A DNA stretch of 64,000 nucleotides, from the NCBI RefSeq assembly GCF_003576455.2, contig NZ_CP032869.1, forward strand, positions 6,386,001 to 6,450,000. The letters are read 5' to 3'. Numbering within the stretch: position 1 is the stretch's first letter; every line of letters begins with the position of its first letter. A program made the translations under genes and the position numbers. Origin of the DNA: Mucilaginibacter celer. Its GTDB lineage: Bacteria > Bacteroidota > Bacteroidia > Sphingobacteriales > Sphingobacteriaceae. This document shows positions 35,222 through 44,135 of the stretch, one piece after another. The notes below the pieces were generated by a model, which was given only the letters and a program-made list of their open reading frames with translations, did no database searches and was not told the DNA's origin.

Positions 35222-35255
35222 AAAACGGCATGTACAATAAATTGTACATGCCGTT
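35222..35255. promoter_or_regulatory. Inverted repeat with two TGTACA cores: probable YefM-YoeB operator (and uvrA terminator)
   Basis: Perfect 16-bp arms (35222-35237 and 35240-35255) each contain TGTACA, at 35230-35235 and 35242-35247, 12 bp centre to centre. TGTACA palindromes are the core of the characterised E. coli YefM-YoeB operator. The repeat lies directly upstream of yefM and its right core overlaps the predicted -33 element. It could also form the terminator hairpin of uvrA, 19 bp after that gene's stop codon. Confidence 0.7.
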
Positions 35256-35271
35256 TCGGTTTTATATCTTT
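35241..35271 (+). promoter_or_regulatory. Promoter of the yefM-yoeB operon
   Basis: TTG (35241-35243), a 20-bp spacer and TATCTTTA (35264-35271) match TTG-N20-TAnnTTTG except for the last base. The -33 TTG overlaps the second TGTACA palindrome, which would let the antitoxin complex block RNA polymerase. Confidence 0.6.
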
Positions 35272-35287
35272 ATAAAAAAGTATCCCG

Positions 35288-35542
35288 ATGGAAACGACAA
35301 CGTATACAACATTCAGACAGCAGCTAAAATCGTTTTTAGATAAAGTGCGGAATGATCATAAACCACTTATTGTAACCAGCACTAATGCGGAGGACGTAGT
35401 AGTGATGTCAAAATCTGATTACGAAAGCATGGAGGAAACTTTTTACCTTTTAAAAAGTCCGAAAAATGCAGCAAGATTGCTTCAGGGGATCGAAGAATAT
35501 GAAAAGGGTTTGGGTCAGGAAAGAAAACTGATCGAAGAGTGA
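35288..35542 (+). CDS. yefM: Type II antitoxin, YefM (Phd/YefM family)
   Basis: 84 residues. The N-terminal Phd/YefM fold (TTYTTFRQQLKSFLDKV, PLIVTSTNAEDVVVMSKSDYESMEET in pieces) binds DNA; the acidic C-terminal half wraps and neutralises the toxin. The toxin gene overlaps its stop codon by 4 bp (GTGA). The complex would autorepress the operon through the TGTACA operator upstream. Confidence 0.93.
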   Translation: METTTYTTFRQQLKSFLDKVRNDHKPLIVTSTNAEDVVVMSKSDYESMEETFYLLKSPKNAARLLQGIEEYEKGLGQERKLIEE

Positions 35543-35793
35543 AAATTATTTTTCAAAGTCCCGGATGGGAGGATTATCTCTATTGGCAAAGTACGGATAA
35601 GGCCACTTTAAAAAAGATCAATTCTCTTATCAAAGAAATAGAACGGACTCCTTATGAAGGAGCCGGCAAGCCTGAGCCTTTAAAGCACAATTTAGCGGGA
35701 TGGTGGTCGCGCCGTATTAATCTCGAGCATAGATTGATTTATAGAGTTGAGGGTGATTCTGTATTTATCCTCCAGTGCAGATATCATTATTAA
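35539..35793 (+). CDS. yoeB: Type II toxin, YoeB family mRNA interferase
   Basis: 84 residues, GTG start overlapping the antitoxin stop codon. All catalytic residues of YoeB sit at the family positions: Glu46, Arg65, His83 and Tyr84 (C-terminal CRYHY). It cleaves mRNA on the ribosome when freed from YefM. Complete and apparently intact. Confidence 0.95.
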   Translation: MKIIFQSPGWEDYLYWQSTDKATLKKINSLIKEIERTPYEGAGKPEPLKHNLAGWWSRRINLEHRLIYRVEGDSVFILQCRYHY

Positions 35794-35836
35794 TTCTACC
35801 TGCCTTTCCTTAGCTTTATCCTTTCAACCCACATCA

Positions 35837-37624
35837 ATGAAAAAACTACTACTTATACTCGGCATTGCCGGCAGTTTCCTGGCCTGCAATCAACCCAAAT
35901 CATCAGATAATAAAACTGATATCCCGGCCAATAAAGAGCTCGCCAAGGTTTTTGAAAATTATTTTCAGGATGGTCTGAAACTTTACCCGCTAAGTGCAAC
36001 CAGCATCGGCGACAGGCGCTATAATGATTTATTGCCTAACGACGGCTCGGCCGAGTTTTTGAAAAAAGCGCACGATTATTATTCGGTATACCTCTCCAAA
36101 GTGAAAAACTTTGAACGAAACGAACTCAATACCGACGATCAGCTATCCTATGATATTTTCACTTACGAAGCACAATTATCCCTCGATAATTTTAAGCATC
36201 ATTTTGAGTATATGCCGATGAACCAGTTTTATGCCCTGCCCATTACGATGGGGCAAATGGGTTCAGGTTCAGGCTCGCAACCTTTTAAAACGGTTGTGGA
36301 TTATAGTGATTGGCTGAAACGTTTGTTTGCTTTCCAGTTTTGGGCTGATACCGCTATCGCCAATTTTGATAAGGGTATTAAAGCAGGCGTAGTTTTGCCT
36401 AAAGCACTGGTAGTTAAAATGATCCCCGAAATGCAGGATCTGGTATCGAAAGATGTGGAAAAAAGCCTGTTTTATGGCCCGGTGAATAATTTCCCTAAAG
36501 ATTTTTCGGACGCAGACAAAAAACAGTTAACCGAAGCTTATAAAAAAGCTATCGCTACGATTGTTAATCCAACCTACCAAAAATTGGCCGACTACCTGAA
36601 AAATCAATATCTGCCGCGTGCACGTATCACATCTGGTTTTTCATCGCTGCCGGACGGTGCTGCTAAATATGCTTACCTGGTTAAACAGCAAACCACTACC
36701 GATAAAACCCCTGAAGAAATTTATCAACTCGGCTTAAAAGAAGTAGCCCGCATCCGGGGCCTGATGGACAGCATCAAAACCAGCGTAGGCTTTAAAGGCA
36801 ACCTGCAGGCGTTTTTCGAATACATGAAAACCGACCCTAAATTTACGCCATATAAAACGCCGCAACAGGTTTTGGCGGCCTTCGAAAATATCCACCACCG
36901 CATGGAGCCTAACCTGAAAAAAATGTTTAACCATGTGCCTAAAACCCCATTCGAGATCAGGCAGACTGAGGCTTTCCGTGCGGCATCGGCGAGTGCGGAG
37001 TATAACCAGGGTTCGGCAGATGGCAGCAGGCCGGGTATTTTTTATGTGCCGATATTGGATGCTACCAAGTTTAACACCACATCAGGTATGGAATCCTTGT
37101 TTTTGCATGAGGCTATCCCCGGCCATCATTACCAAATCTCGTTAACACAGGAAAATACTTCGTTACCAAAATTCCGCAGGTTTGATGGCGGCGAAACGGC
37201 TTATGTTGAGGGCTGGGCTTTATATTGCGAATCGTTAGGAAAAGAGTTGGGTTTATACACCGATCCGTACCAGCATATGGGCGCTTTGGGTGATGAAATT
37301 CACCGCGCTATCCGCCTGGTTGTTGATGTAGCCATTCACACCAAAGGCATGACCCGCGAGCAGGCTATTAAATATATGATGGATAATGAAGCCATCAGCG
37401 AGCAAGGTGCTACAGCCGAAATTGAGCGTTACATGGCCATTCCGGGCCAGGCTTTAAGCTATAAAATAGGTGCGCTTAAAATTCGCGAACTGCGCACTAA
37501 ATACGAGAAGCAATTGGGCAACAAGTTTAATATAGCAGAGTTTCATGACCAGGTGCTGAAAGATGGTGCTATGCCAATGGCTGTTTTTGAAGCTAAGATG
37601 GATGCCTGGGCTGCGAAGCAGTAA
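35837..37624 (+). CDS. DUF885 family lipoprotein (probable metallopeptidase)
   Basis: 595 residues from the ATG at 35837, preferred over the upstream 35747 start that overlaps yoeB, because it begins a lipoprotein signal (MKKLLLILGIAGSFLAC). Mostly helical DUF885 domain, with the HEAIPGHHYQ segment resembling the HExxH zinc site of gluzincin peptidases and an EGWALYCE segment with the third ligand. Probably a cell-envelope peptidase of unknown substrate. Confidence 0.92.
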   Translation: MKKLLLILGIAGSFLACNQPKSSDNKTDIPANKELAKVFENYFQDGLKLYPLSATSIGDRRYNDLLPNDGSAEFLKKAHDYYSVYLSKVKNFERNELNTDDQLSYDIFTYEAQLSLDNFKHHFEYMPMNQFYALPITMGQMGSGSGSQPFKTVVDYSDWLKRLFAFQFWADTAIANFDKGIKAGVVLPKALVVKMIPEMQDLVSKDVEKSLFYGPVNNFPKDFSDADKKQLTEAYKKAIATIVNPTYQKLADYLKNQYLPRARITSGFSSLPDGAAKYAYLVKQQTTTDKTPEEIYQLGLKEVARIRGLMDSIKTSVGFKGNLQAFFEYMKTDPKFTPYKTPQQVLAAFENIHHRMEPNLKKMFNHVPKTPFEIRQTEAFRAASASAEYNQGSADGSRPGIFYVPILDATKFNTTSGMESLFLHEAIPGHHYQISLTQENTSLPKFRRFDGGETAYVEGWALYCESLGKELGLYTDPYQHMGALGDEIHRAIRLVVDVAIHTKGMTREQAIKYMMDNEAISEQGATAEIERYMAIPGQALSYKIGALKIRELRTKYEKQLGNKFNIAEFHDQVLKDGAMPMAVFEAKMDAWAAKQ

Positions 37625-37638
37625 AAAATGTTTCTACC

Positions 37639-37732
37639 CGTCATTGCGAGGAACGAAGCAATCGCGAACAGTACAGGGTGGACTTGCATAGCCTCCTGCT
37701 TCCGTGCGATTGCTTCGTTCCTTGCAATGACG
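37639..37732. repeat. REP-like element, GTCATTGCGAGG family, copy 2
   Basis: Arms CGTCATTGCGAGGAACGAAG... (37639-37665) and 37706-37732 pair with one mismatch. The spacer differs from copies 1 and 3. Confidence 0.8.
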
Positions 37733-37756
37733 TGGTGGTGGGCATTATTGCTTTTT

Positions 37757-37789
37757 AGACTTACGAAGTTTAAAAAACTTCGTAAGTCT
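37757..37789. terminator. Bidirectional hairpin between convergent genes
   Basis: AGACTTACGAAGTTT (37757-37771) pairs perfectly with AAACTTCGTAAGTCT (37775-37789). It may be another short dispersed palindrome that serves as terminator for DUF885 and, in reverse, for ubiA-like. Confidence 0.6.
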
Positions 37790-37806
37790 GGCTTGTATGA
37801 TCAAAA

Positions 37807-38691
37807 TTAACTAAACACCGCCAATACCCCAAAGTAAATCAGCATACATCCCGAACTAATAAAATTCATACGCATAGCATTTTTAAAATTGGCGTTATCG
37901 GTTGATTTGCCCACCTTGTAAAACCAGTAATTAAAGAAAATGAATATCGGCGCGGCGCATACCAAAAAGAAATAAAAGTTAAGCAGCATTCCCGCCAAAT
38001 GCCAGTACCAATAAGATAGCGCTATACCGCAGGCAAACAATGCCCCCGAAAATATAAATGAACCTTTATAACCCAACACTATGCTCAGCGTTTTGTCCCC
38101 ACGGCGGCTATCTTCCTCATGCTGGTAAACCTGTGTTAAAGGATACGATGCGCCAATGAGGCATGAACTGATGGCGCCAGGAATAACAAAGCCGATATCC
38201 CAATGGCTAAACAGATTCATCCCGCTTAAGGCCGCATAAGTGGTATAGTAAATAAAACATCCCTGGAAAATAAACACGGTAAGGAAGCTGATAAAAGGAT
38301 ATTTCTTTAAGCGGGTTGCCGGGTGACTATATAGTTTGGACATAATACCATAGATCAGCACCGCGAAGGCAAACTGCCAGCTTACCAAAAAACCAAGTAA
38401 AAAAGCCAGCACCTCTAAAAAAATAGAAAAATAGTACGAACTGATATCCACCTCGGGAGGCTTGGCCAACAGCGCTATACTATCCTCATCTTTATCAAAA
38501 TAACTGTTATAGCCGTTGCTGGCCGGGAAGGCTAATGCATGCCATATAAAAAACACCAGCCAGGCGGTGGCGGGCTTCACAGTATCAGCCTGGCTAAAAG
38601 CAAACAGGTACACCGGCAATAAAAATACCGAAAACACAAAGCGCAAATGCGCCAGGGTTGATCTGGTTGGGATAATTTGTTTCAACAACAT
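37807..38691 (-). CDS. UbiA family prenyltransferase
   Basis: 294 residues, eight or nine membrane helices. The first Asp-rich motif is NGYNSYFDKDEDS and the second EEDSRRGDKTLS, both needed for Mg-diphosphate binding in UbiA enzymes. It transfers a prenyl chain to an aromatic or other acceptor in the membrane. It is divergent, with a 141-bp gap, from a run of YceI, type III PKS, FAD oxidoreductase and methyltransferase genes, so it is a candidate to prenylate their product. Not close enough in pattern to call UbiA or MenA. Confidence 0.9.
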   Translation of the reverse strand: MLLKQIIPTRSTLAHLRFVFSVFLLPVYLFAFSQADTVKPATAWLVFFIWHALAFPASNGYNSYFDKDEDSIALLAKPPEVDISSYYFSIFLEVLAFLLGFLVSWQFAFAVLIYGIMSKLYSHPATRLKKYPFISFLTVFIFQGCFIYYTTYAALSGMNLFSHWDIGFVIPGAISSCLIGASYPLTQVYQHEEDSRRGDKTLSIVLGYKGSFIFSGALFACGIALSYWYWHLAGMLLNFYFFLVCAAPIFIFFNYWFYKVGKSTDNANFKNAMRMNFISSGCMLIYFGVLAVFS

Positions 38692-38806
38692 GCTTTGTTT
38701 TTACGGGTACTAAGTTAATTTACAGCTAAAAACAATCGCCGGTTGCCCGGGTGTCGATTTAATTATAAATTGTTACCAATATAAAATTTTGACTTGCATA
38801 AATTAT

Positions 38807-38814
38807 TATGTTTG
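38807..38814 (+). promoter_or_regulatory. Possible -7 promoter element for the yceI-PKS operon
   Basis: TATGTTTG matches TAnnTTTG, 18 bp before the YceI ATG. A TTG lies at 38789 but the 15-bp spacing is shorter than usual, so the -33 half is weak. Confidence 0.4.
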
Positions 38815-38832
38815 AAACAACGTTTAAACAAC

Positions 38833-39360
38833 ATGATTAAAAAACTTTTTACCCTCGTATTTTTAAGCACTTTAACAATAACAGCTTTTGCCCAAACGGT
38901 AACCAAATCGGATGTAAGCTTTAAAATAAAAAACCTTGGTTTTAACGTAAACGGAACTTTTACCGGTTTACAGGCCGAAATAAAATTTAAACCCAATGAT
39001 CTGTCCGGCAGCAGTATTGAAGCCTCGGTTGCGTCAAACACCGTAAATACCGATAGCGAAGGCCGTGATAATCACTTAAAAAGCGAGGATTATTTTGATG
39101 TAGCGAAATACCCGAAAATTACCCTGAAATCTGTTTCATTTAAACGTAAAAGCGGGAGCAACTATACGGGCAGTTTCAACGTAACTATTAGAGATAAAAC
39201 AAAGTTGATTGAGATTCCTTTTACCTACACCGAAGTTGGTAATACCGCTCAGCTAAAAGGCGATTTCATGATTTTACGTACGGATTTTGGTATCGGCGGT
39301 AAAAACCTGATCTTATCTAACGAGGCTAATGTTTCGGTATCAGTCGAGATCAGCAAATAA
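38833..39360 (+). CDS. YceI family protein
   Basis: 175 residues from the ATG at 38833, which begins a signal peptide (MIKKLFTLVFLSTLTITAFAQ). The rest is the YceI lipocalin-like barrel: DVSFKIKNLGFNVNGTF, EGRDNHLKSEDYFDVAKYP in parts, and TLKSVSFK. Related proteins bind isoprenoid chains in a hydrophobic pocket. It ends 21 bp before the type III PKS and is likely its operon partner, so it may carry the isoprenoid or lipid product across the periplasm. Confidence 0.9.
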   Translation: MIKKLFTLVFLSTLTITAFAQTVTKSDVSFKIKNLGFNVNGTFTGLQAEIKFKPNDLSGSSIEASVASNTVNTDSEGRDNHLKSEDYFDVAKYPKITLKSVSFKRKSGSNYTGSFNVTIRDKTKLIEIPFTYTEVGNTAQLKGDFMILRTDFGIGGKNLILSNEANVSVSVEISK

Positions 39361-39381
39361 AACAGGTTTATATAATTTTTA

Positions 39382-40491
39382 ATGGAGAGTTGCATTAGTG
39401 CTATCGGGATAGCTAATCCCCAAAACCGTATTGCCCAGCAGGATATTTACCATTTTATGGCGAACGCATTTGGCCTGGACGAAACTAATGCCGCAAGGTT
39501 AAAAAGTATTTACGATAATTCGGGCATTGAGTACCGTTATTCTGTTATCCCTGATTTTGCATTCAGCGATCCATCAAAGTACACCTTTTTTAAACAAACT
39601 GATGACCTTGAGCCTTTCCCTGACACCCAAAAGCGGCTTAAACTTTACGAAAAGGAAGCTATATCAATAGCTGTAAATGCTGCGCGAAACTGCTTTGCCG
39701 GTTTTCAGGAAGACATCAACACTAAAATAACTCACCTGGTAACGGTAAGCTGCACTGGTATGCATGCCCCCGGCATTGATATTGAACTGGTGGATCGCCT
39801 TGGGCTTAACCGCAATACCGAGCGCACCTGCATCAATTTTATGGGTTGCTACGGCGCTATTAATGGCTTGAAAGTTGCCGATTACATTTGCCGGGCCGAT
39901 GCCAATGCCAAAGTGCTGGTGGTAAGCGTTGAGCTTTGCACCCTGCATTTTCAAAAAGCTAACACGCTGGATAATTGGGTGGCCAACTCCTTGTTTTCGG
40001 ACGGGGCGGCAGCCGTGCTGGTTGAAAATACTGCCAACCGTTTGGGTAGAGGAGCCTGCTTCTCTCTTAAAAATTTCTACTCGGAATTTGTTACAGAGGC
40101 CCGCGATGAAATGGGCTGGTATGTTGGTAACACAGGTTTCGAGATGAAGCTAACCTCTAAAGTATCAAAGCAAATAAAAAAACATATTACTGCGCTTACC
40201 GATAGGTTTTTGCAAAAAGCCAAAACCCAAATAGGAGATATTTCAGCTTATGCGGTACATCCGGGAGGGCGGACTATTTTAGAAGCCGTTGAAGAAGCGC
40301 TTGAACTGCCCGAAGAAAGTAACAGTTTCGCTTACGAGGTTCTGCGGGAATACGGCAATATGTCGTCGGCTACTATTTTATTTGTATTGGATAAGATGCT
40401 GAAGGCCGGTAACCTAATCGATCAAAAGATCCTGAGTTTCGCCTTCGGTCCGGGTTTAACCGTTGAAGGGATGATCCTCGAAATGCATTAA
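39382..40491 (+). CDS. Type III polyketide synthase
   Basis: 369 residues. The Cys-His-Asn triad of chalcone/stilbene synthase-like enzymes is visible: Cys124 in VSCTGMHAPG, His293 in AVHPGG and Asn326 in YGNMSS. These enzymes extend an acyl-CoA starter with malonyl-CoA without a carrier protein and cyclise it to a pyrone or resorcinol. The starter cannot be told from sequence; a long-chain acyl starter is the usual case where PKS, methyltransferase and FAD genes sit together. Second gene of the run starting with YceI. Confidence 0.95.
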   Translation: MESCISAIGIANPQNRIAQQDIYHFMANAFGLDETNAARLKSIYDNSGIEYRYSVIPDFAFSDPSKYTFFKQTDDLEPFPDTQKRLKLYEKEAISIAVNAARNCFAGFQEDINTKITHLVTVSCTGMHAPGIDIELVDRLGLNRNTERTCINFMGCYGAINGLKVADYICRADANAKVLVVSVELCTLHFQKANTLDNWVANSLFSDGAAAVLVENTANRLGRGACFSLKNFYSEFVTEARDEMGWYVGNTGFEMKLTSKVSKQIKKHITALTDRFLQKAKTQIGDISAYAVHPGGRTILEAVEEALELPEESNSFAYEVLREYGNMSSATILFVLDKMLKAGNLIDQKILSFAFGPGLTVEGMILEMH

Positions 40492-40499
40492 GCCTGTAT

Positions 40500-41624
40500 A
40501 TGACGGATGTAATTATAGTTGGCGGAGGATTGGCAGGGCTTTTTAATGCTATCCTGCTTAACCGGGCCGGGCTAAAGGTTACCGTTGTCGAACGCAAAAG
40601 CTACCCCATGCACCGCGTTTGCGGCGAATATATCTCGAACGAGGTGATCCCTTTTTTATCATCATTAGATATCAACCTCGATGAATTGAATGTTGCCCGC
40701 ATCAACCGCCTGGAGGTTACAGCTGCATCGGGCATTAAACTATCGCAAAAACTGGATCTGGGCGGTTTTGGCTTGAGCCGCTTTTCGTTTGATAATTTCC
40801 TTTATCAGAAAGCGCTTGCCGAAGGTGTAAACATTTTGGTAAATACCCGTGCGGAGGATATTAGTTTTGTTGATAATCATTTTGAAGTTTTAACTCCCGG
40901 AAGCGCATTCACCGCCCCATTGGTCATCGGCTCATTTGGTAAACGCTCCAATCTCGATCAAAAATTAAAACGGCCGTTTTTTTATAAACGAAGCCCTTAT
41001 CTGGCCGTGAAATTTCATTTACGGATGGATTTCCCTACTGATCTCATTCAACTTAATAATTACAAAGACGGTTACTGTGGTGTAAGTAAAACGGATGGTG
41101 ACAGGTACTGTATGTGCTATATGGCCCACCGGGATGACCTGCGTAAATACGGTACCCTACAGGCTTTGGAAGAGAACGTGATCCGTAAAAACCCTTATCT
41201 CGATGAGATTTTCAGAAATGCAGAATTTTTGCTGGATAAGCCGGAGGTGATCAACGAAATCTCGTTCGAAAAAAAAGCACCTGTTGATAACCACATCCTC
41301 ATGAGCGGGGATACTGCAGGGATGATTGCCCCGCTTTGCGGTAACGGTATGACTATGGCGATTCACTCGGCAAAAATTCTTTCAGAAAAAATCATCACTC
41401 ACTACAAACCCGGTAGTTTTAATGCCGATAAGCGACTGGCACTTGAGCAGGATTATACCTATACCTGGAATAAACAGTTTGCCCAACGCCTTTGGGTAGG
41501 CCGGCAATTGCAGCGTTTGTTTGGTAATGATAACATGACTGCCTTGGCGTTAAACACGCTGAAACGCCTGCCATCGGTAGCGCAATACCTGATAAGTAAA
41601 ACTCACGGCCAACCATTTGCATAG
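40500..41624 (+). CDS. FAD-dependent oxidoreductase (geranylgeranyl reductase/hydroxylase-like)
   Basis: 374 residues. Rossmann motif IVGGGLAGL at the N-terminus, VVERKSYPMHRVCGE typical of the geranylgeranyl reductase-like branch, and SGDTAGMIAPLCGNGM, the second FAD-binding motif. Could hydroxylate the aromatic polyketide or reduce a prenyl chain. It starts 8 bp after the PKS stop codon, so the two are almost certainly in one operon. Confidence 0.9.
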   Translation: MTDVIIVGGGLAGLFNAILLNRAGLKVTVVERKSYPMHRVCGEYISNEVIPFLSSLDINLDELNVARINRLEVTAASGIKLSQKLDLGGFGLSRFSFDNFLYQKALAEGVNILVNTRAEDISFVDNHFEVLTPGSAFTAPLVIGSFGKRSNLDQKLKRPFFYKRSPYLAVKFHLRMDFPTDLIQLNNYKDGYCGVSKTDGDRYCMCYMAHRDDLRKYGTLQALEENVIRKNPYLDEIFRNAEFLLDKPEVINEISFEKKAPVDNHILMSGDTAGMIAPLCGNGMTMAIHSAKILSEKIITHYKPGSFNADKRLALEQDYTYTWNKQFAQRLWVGRQLQRLFGNDNMTALALNTLKRLPSVAQYLISKTHGQPFA

Positions 41625-41645
41625 TTCAGGCGTATTGTATTATAT

Positions 41646-42341
41646 ATGCCCGATTTAAGTTACCGCACAGACACCCTCGAGATGATGGATGATTTTGGTC
41701 TCCCATCAACAGAAATTGATCCCGTTTTAGAAGGTTTAGGAAAAATGAACGCCTTGTTTGGCGGCCACAAAAGTATCATCAAAACGCTAAGGCATTTTCC
41801 GGTGCAAAATGGATTTTCCGTAACCGATTGGGGTTGTGGTGGTGGCGATGCCCTCATTGCGATAGCCAAATGGGCCATTAACCGAAAAATATATCTCAAA
41901 CTAAAAGGCATAGATGCTGCAACTGCCGCAGTACGTTACGCCCGCCAACAATCAAAAGGATTTAATAATATCAGTTATATAAATGCCGATGTTATTGAAG
42001 ATACTCATTTGCTTAACACAACAGATGTGATTATCTGCAGCCTGTTCAGCCATCATTTTGACGACGAGCGATGGATAGTATTATTACAGAACATGATGAC
42101 CTCGGCGCAAAAAGGAATCATTATAACCGATTTACACCGGCACCCTGTTTTGTATTACGCCGTGGTATTGATTACAAGAATTACAGGTAATAAAATGGCA
42201 CAAAATGATGGCCCGCTTTCGGTGCGGCGCGGCTTTAAAAAGCACGAATTATTAGCTCTATTAAAAAAGGCACAAATTAATAACTTTAAATTAACATGGC
42301 GCTGGCCCTTCAGGTGGGAGTTAATCATCTATAAATCGTAG
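41646..42341 (+). CDS. Class I SAM-dependent methyltransferase
   Basis: 231 residues. The SAM-binding motif I is VTDWGCGGGDAL, followed by KLKGIDAATAAVRYA for motif II and DVIICSLFSHHF. No membrane segments. It probably methylates the phenolic or quinone ring made by the PKS and FAD enzyme. Its spacing of 21 bp after and 9 bp before its neighbours supports one transcript. Confidence 0.9.
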   Translation: MPDLSYRTDTLEMMDDFGLPSTEIDPVLEGLGKMNALFGGHKSIIKTLRHFPVQNGFSVTDWGCGGGDALIAIAKWAINRKIYLKLKGIDAATAAVRYARQQSKGFNNISYINADVIEDTHLLNTTDVIICSLFSHHFDDERWIVLLQNMMTSAQKGIIITDLHRHPVLYYAVVLITRITGNKMAQNDGPLSVRRGFKKHELLALLKKAQINNFKLTWRWPFRWELIIYKS

Positions 42342-42350
42342 CTTTACGCT

Positions 42351-43415
42351 ATGAATTTGCGTGTACTGGTTTTAACAACCTCGCTGGGCGTGGCTATTAC
42401 GCTCTCGGCGGTTAACTTTTATTTTCAGCATAAGTGGTACGATGTAATGGTGACTTTCAGCGTTGCCTTAGGCGTAAGCTACTTCGTTTTCTATTACCTT
42501 ATCGAAAAATACATCTATTCACGCATCAAGCTTATCTATAAACTGATCCATAACCTGAAGCTGGGCCGTGATTTGCGCGATGCTTTGGGCGAGCACGTAT
42601 CGGCCAACCCCATTGCCGATGTAGAACAGGAAGTTAAAGAATGGGCCAAAGAAAAAAAGAGCGAAATTGACGAACTGCGCAAACAGGAAAAATTTCGCCG
42701 CGACTTTTTATCCAATATCTCGCACGAGTTTAAAACGCCGCTTTTCGCCATCCAGGGTTATATAGAGGCCCTGCAGGATGATGATTTTGAAGATAAGGAA
42801 ATGGCCCGCCAGTTTTTGGAAAAAGCATCAAAAAATGTTGACAGGCTGAGTTACCTGATCAAAGATCTGGACGAGATTTCGAAACTGGAATCGGGCGAAA
42901 TGCCGATCAATTACACCAAATTCAAGATCAACGATTTAATAAAAGAGGTATTTGAATCGCTGGAGATTAAAGGCAAGCAATACCATATTAAGCTGATTTT
43001 TAAGCAGAAATATGATGAACCCATTGTGGTTAATGCCGACAGGGAGAAGATCCGCCAGGTGCTGGTGAACCTGATCGATAATTCGTTTAAATATGGTAAG
43101 GAGGAAGGCAGTACCTCGGTAAGCCTTTTTCAACTGCATGATCAGGTGTTGATTGAAGTTACCGATGACGGCATAGGCATTGAAGAAAAATTTTTGCCGC
43201 GCCTGTTCGAACGCTTTTTTCGTACCGATAGCAGCCGCTCAAGGCAAATTGGCGGCTCGGGACTGGGCCTGGCTATTGTTAAGCACATTATTGAGGCACA
43301 TCAGCAAACCATCAATGTGCGCAGTACCGAAGGTTTGGGTTCAACATTTGGCTTCACTTTGCAGCGGGCCAAGCAAACTATACCATTCCCAAATTTACCT
43401 GTGTTAAAAAGTTAA
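42351..43415 (+). CDS. Sensor histidine kinase (orphan)
   Basis: 354 residues. Two N-terminal membrane helices (residues ~5-50) with almost no periplasmic loop. A short coiled linker leads to the HisKA domain with the phospho-acceptor H in ISHEFKTPLFAIQGY, then the HATPase with DNSFKYG (N box), DDGIGIEE (G1) and GGSGLGLAIVKH (G2). No response regulator is adjacent. The phosphate genes that follow and its PhoR-like layout suggest phosphate or envelope sensing, but it is also co-directional with the PKS run, 9 bp after the methyltransferase. Confidence 0.93.
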   Translation: MNLRVLVLTTSLGVAITLSAVNFYFQHKWYDVMVTFSVALGVSYFVFYYLIEKYIYSRIKLIYKLIHNLKLGRDLRDALGEHVSANPIADVEQEVKEWAKEKKSEIDELRKQEKFRRDFLSNISHEFKTPLFAIQGYIEALQDDDFEDKEMARQFLEKASKNVDRLSYLIKDLDEISKLESGEMPINYTKFKINDLIKEVFESLEIKGKQYHIKLIFKQKYDEPIVVNADREKIRQVLVNLIDNSFKYGKEEGSTSVSLFQLHDQVLIEVTDDGIGIEEKFLPRLFERFFRTDSSRSRQIGGSGLGLAIVKHIIEAHQQTINVRSTEGLGSTFGFTLQRAKQTIPFPNLPVLKS

Positions 43416-43462
43416 CATTAATTTAATATACTAACCGTACCTTTACACAATTTCAAATCATT

Positions 43463-44113
43463 ATGTCATTAAACAGCATATTCCAATATTTTGTACCAAA
43501 AGATAAAAAAATCTTTTTCCCATTGTTTGAACAGGCCACAGCCAACGTTGTAGCCATGGCCACAGTATTGGTTGAAGCTGTAAACTCCAACAACGAAGCC
43601 ACCCGCGAAGAGCTTTATAAACAGATTGATAAACTGGAAAATAAAGGCGATGAGTACACCCACCAGATTTACCTGGAGCTGGGCAAGAACTTTATCACCC
43701 CTTTTGATCGCGAAGATATCCACGCACTGGCCACTGCTATTGATGATGTTGCCGATTACATACAAGGCGCTGCCAACCGTATGAGCCTGTACCGTATTGA
43801 TGATTTGAACGAGCACATCCGCAAACTGTCTGACCTGATTTTACAGGCCAGCATCGATTTGGAAAAAGCGGTAAGAGAACTGAAAGACCTGCGTAACGTG
43901 CGTAACATAGCCGATTCATGCATCAGGATAAACAGCGTTGAAAACCAGGCAGATTATGTGTTTGACCGTGCCGTAGCAGATTTGTTCCTGTATGAAAAAG
44001 ACGCTATCCGCCTCATCAAATACAAAGAAATTTTGGCCGCTTTAGAAACCGCCACCGATATGTGCGAAGATGCAGCCAATGTTATGGAATCAATTTTAGT
44101 TAAAAACGCTTAA
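43463..44113 (+). CDS. DUF47/PhoU-like phosphate transport regulator
   Basis: 216 residues, entirely helical. PhoU-like three-helix bundles with acidic metal-binding patterns (EDIHALATAIDDVADYIQG). In many bacteria this protein sits beside a Pit transporter and modulates it. Here it is followed after 22 bp by the Pit gene, so the pairing is conserved. Confidence 0.92.
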   Translation: MSLNSIFQYFVPKDKKIFFPLFEQATANVVAMATVLVEAVNSNNEATREELYKQIDKLENKGDEYTHQIYLELGKNFITPFDREDIHALATAIDDVADYIQGAANRMSLYRIDDLNEHIRKLSDLILQASIDLEKAVRELKDLRNVRNIADSCIRINSVENQADYVFDRAVADLFLYEKDAIRLIKYKEILAALETATDMCEDAANVMESILVKNA

Positions 44114-44135
44114 GTATTACCTTATCTCCAACTAA

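Noticed and set aside
35747..35836. Upstream start for the DUF885 gene
   Set aside because: It overlaps yoeB and would bury the lipoprotein signal that begins at 35837.
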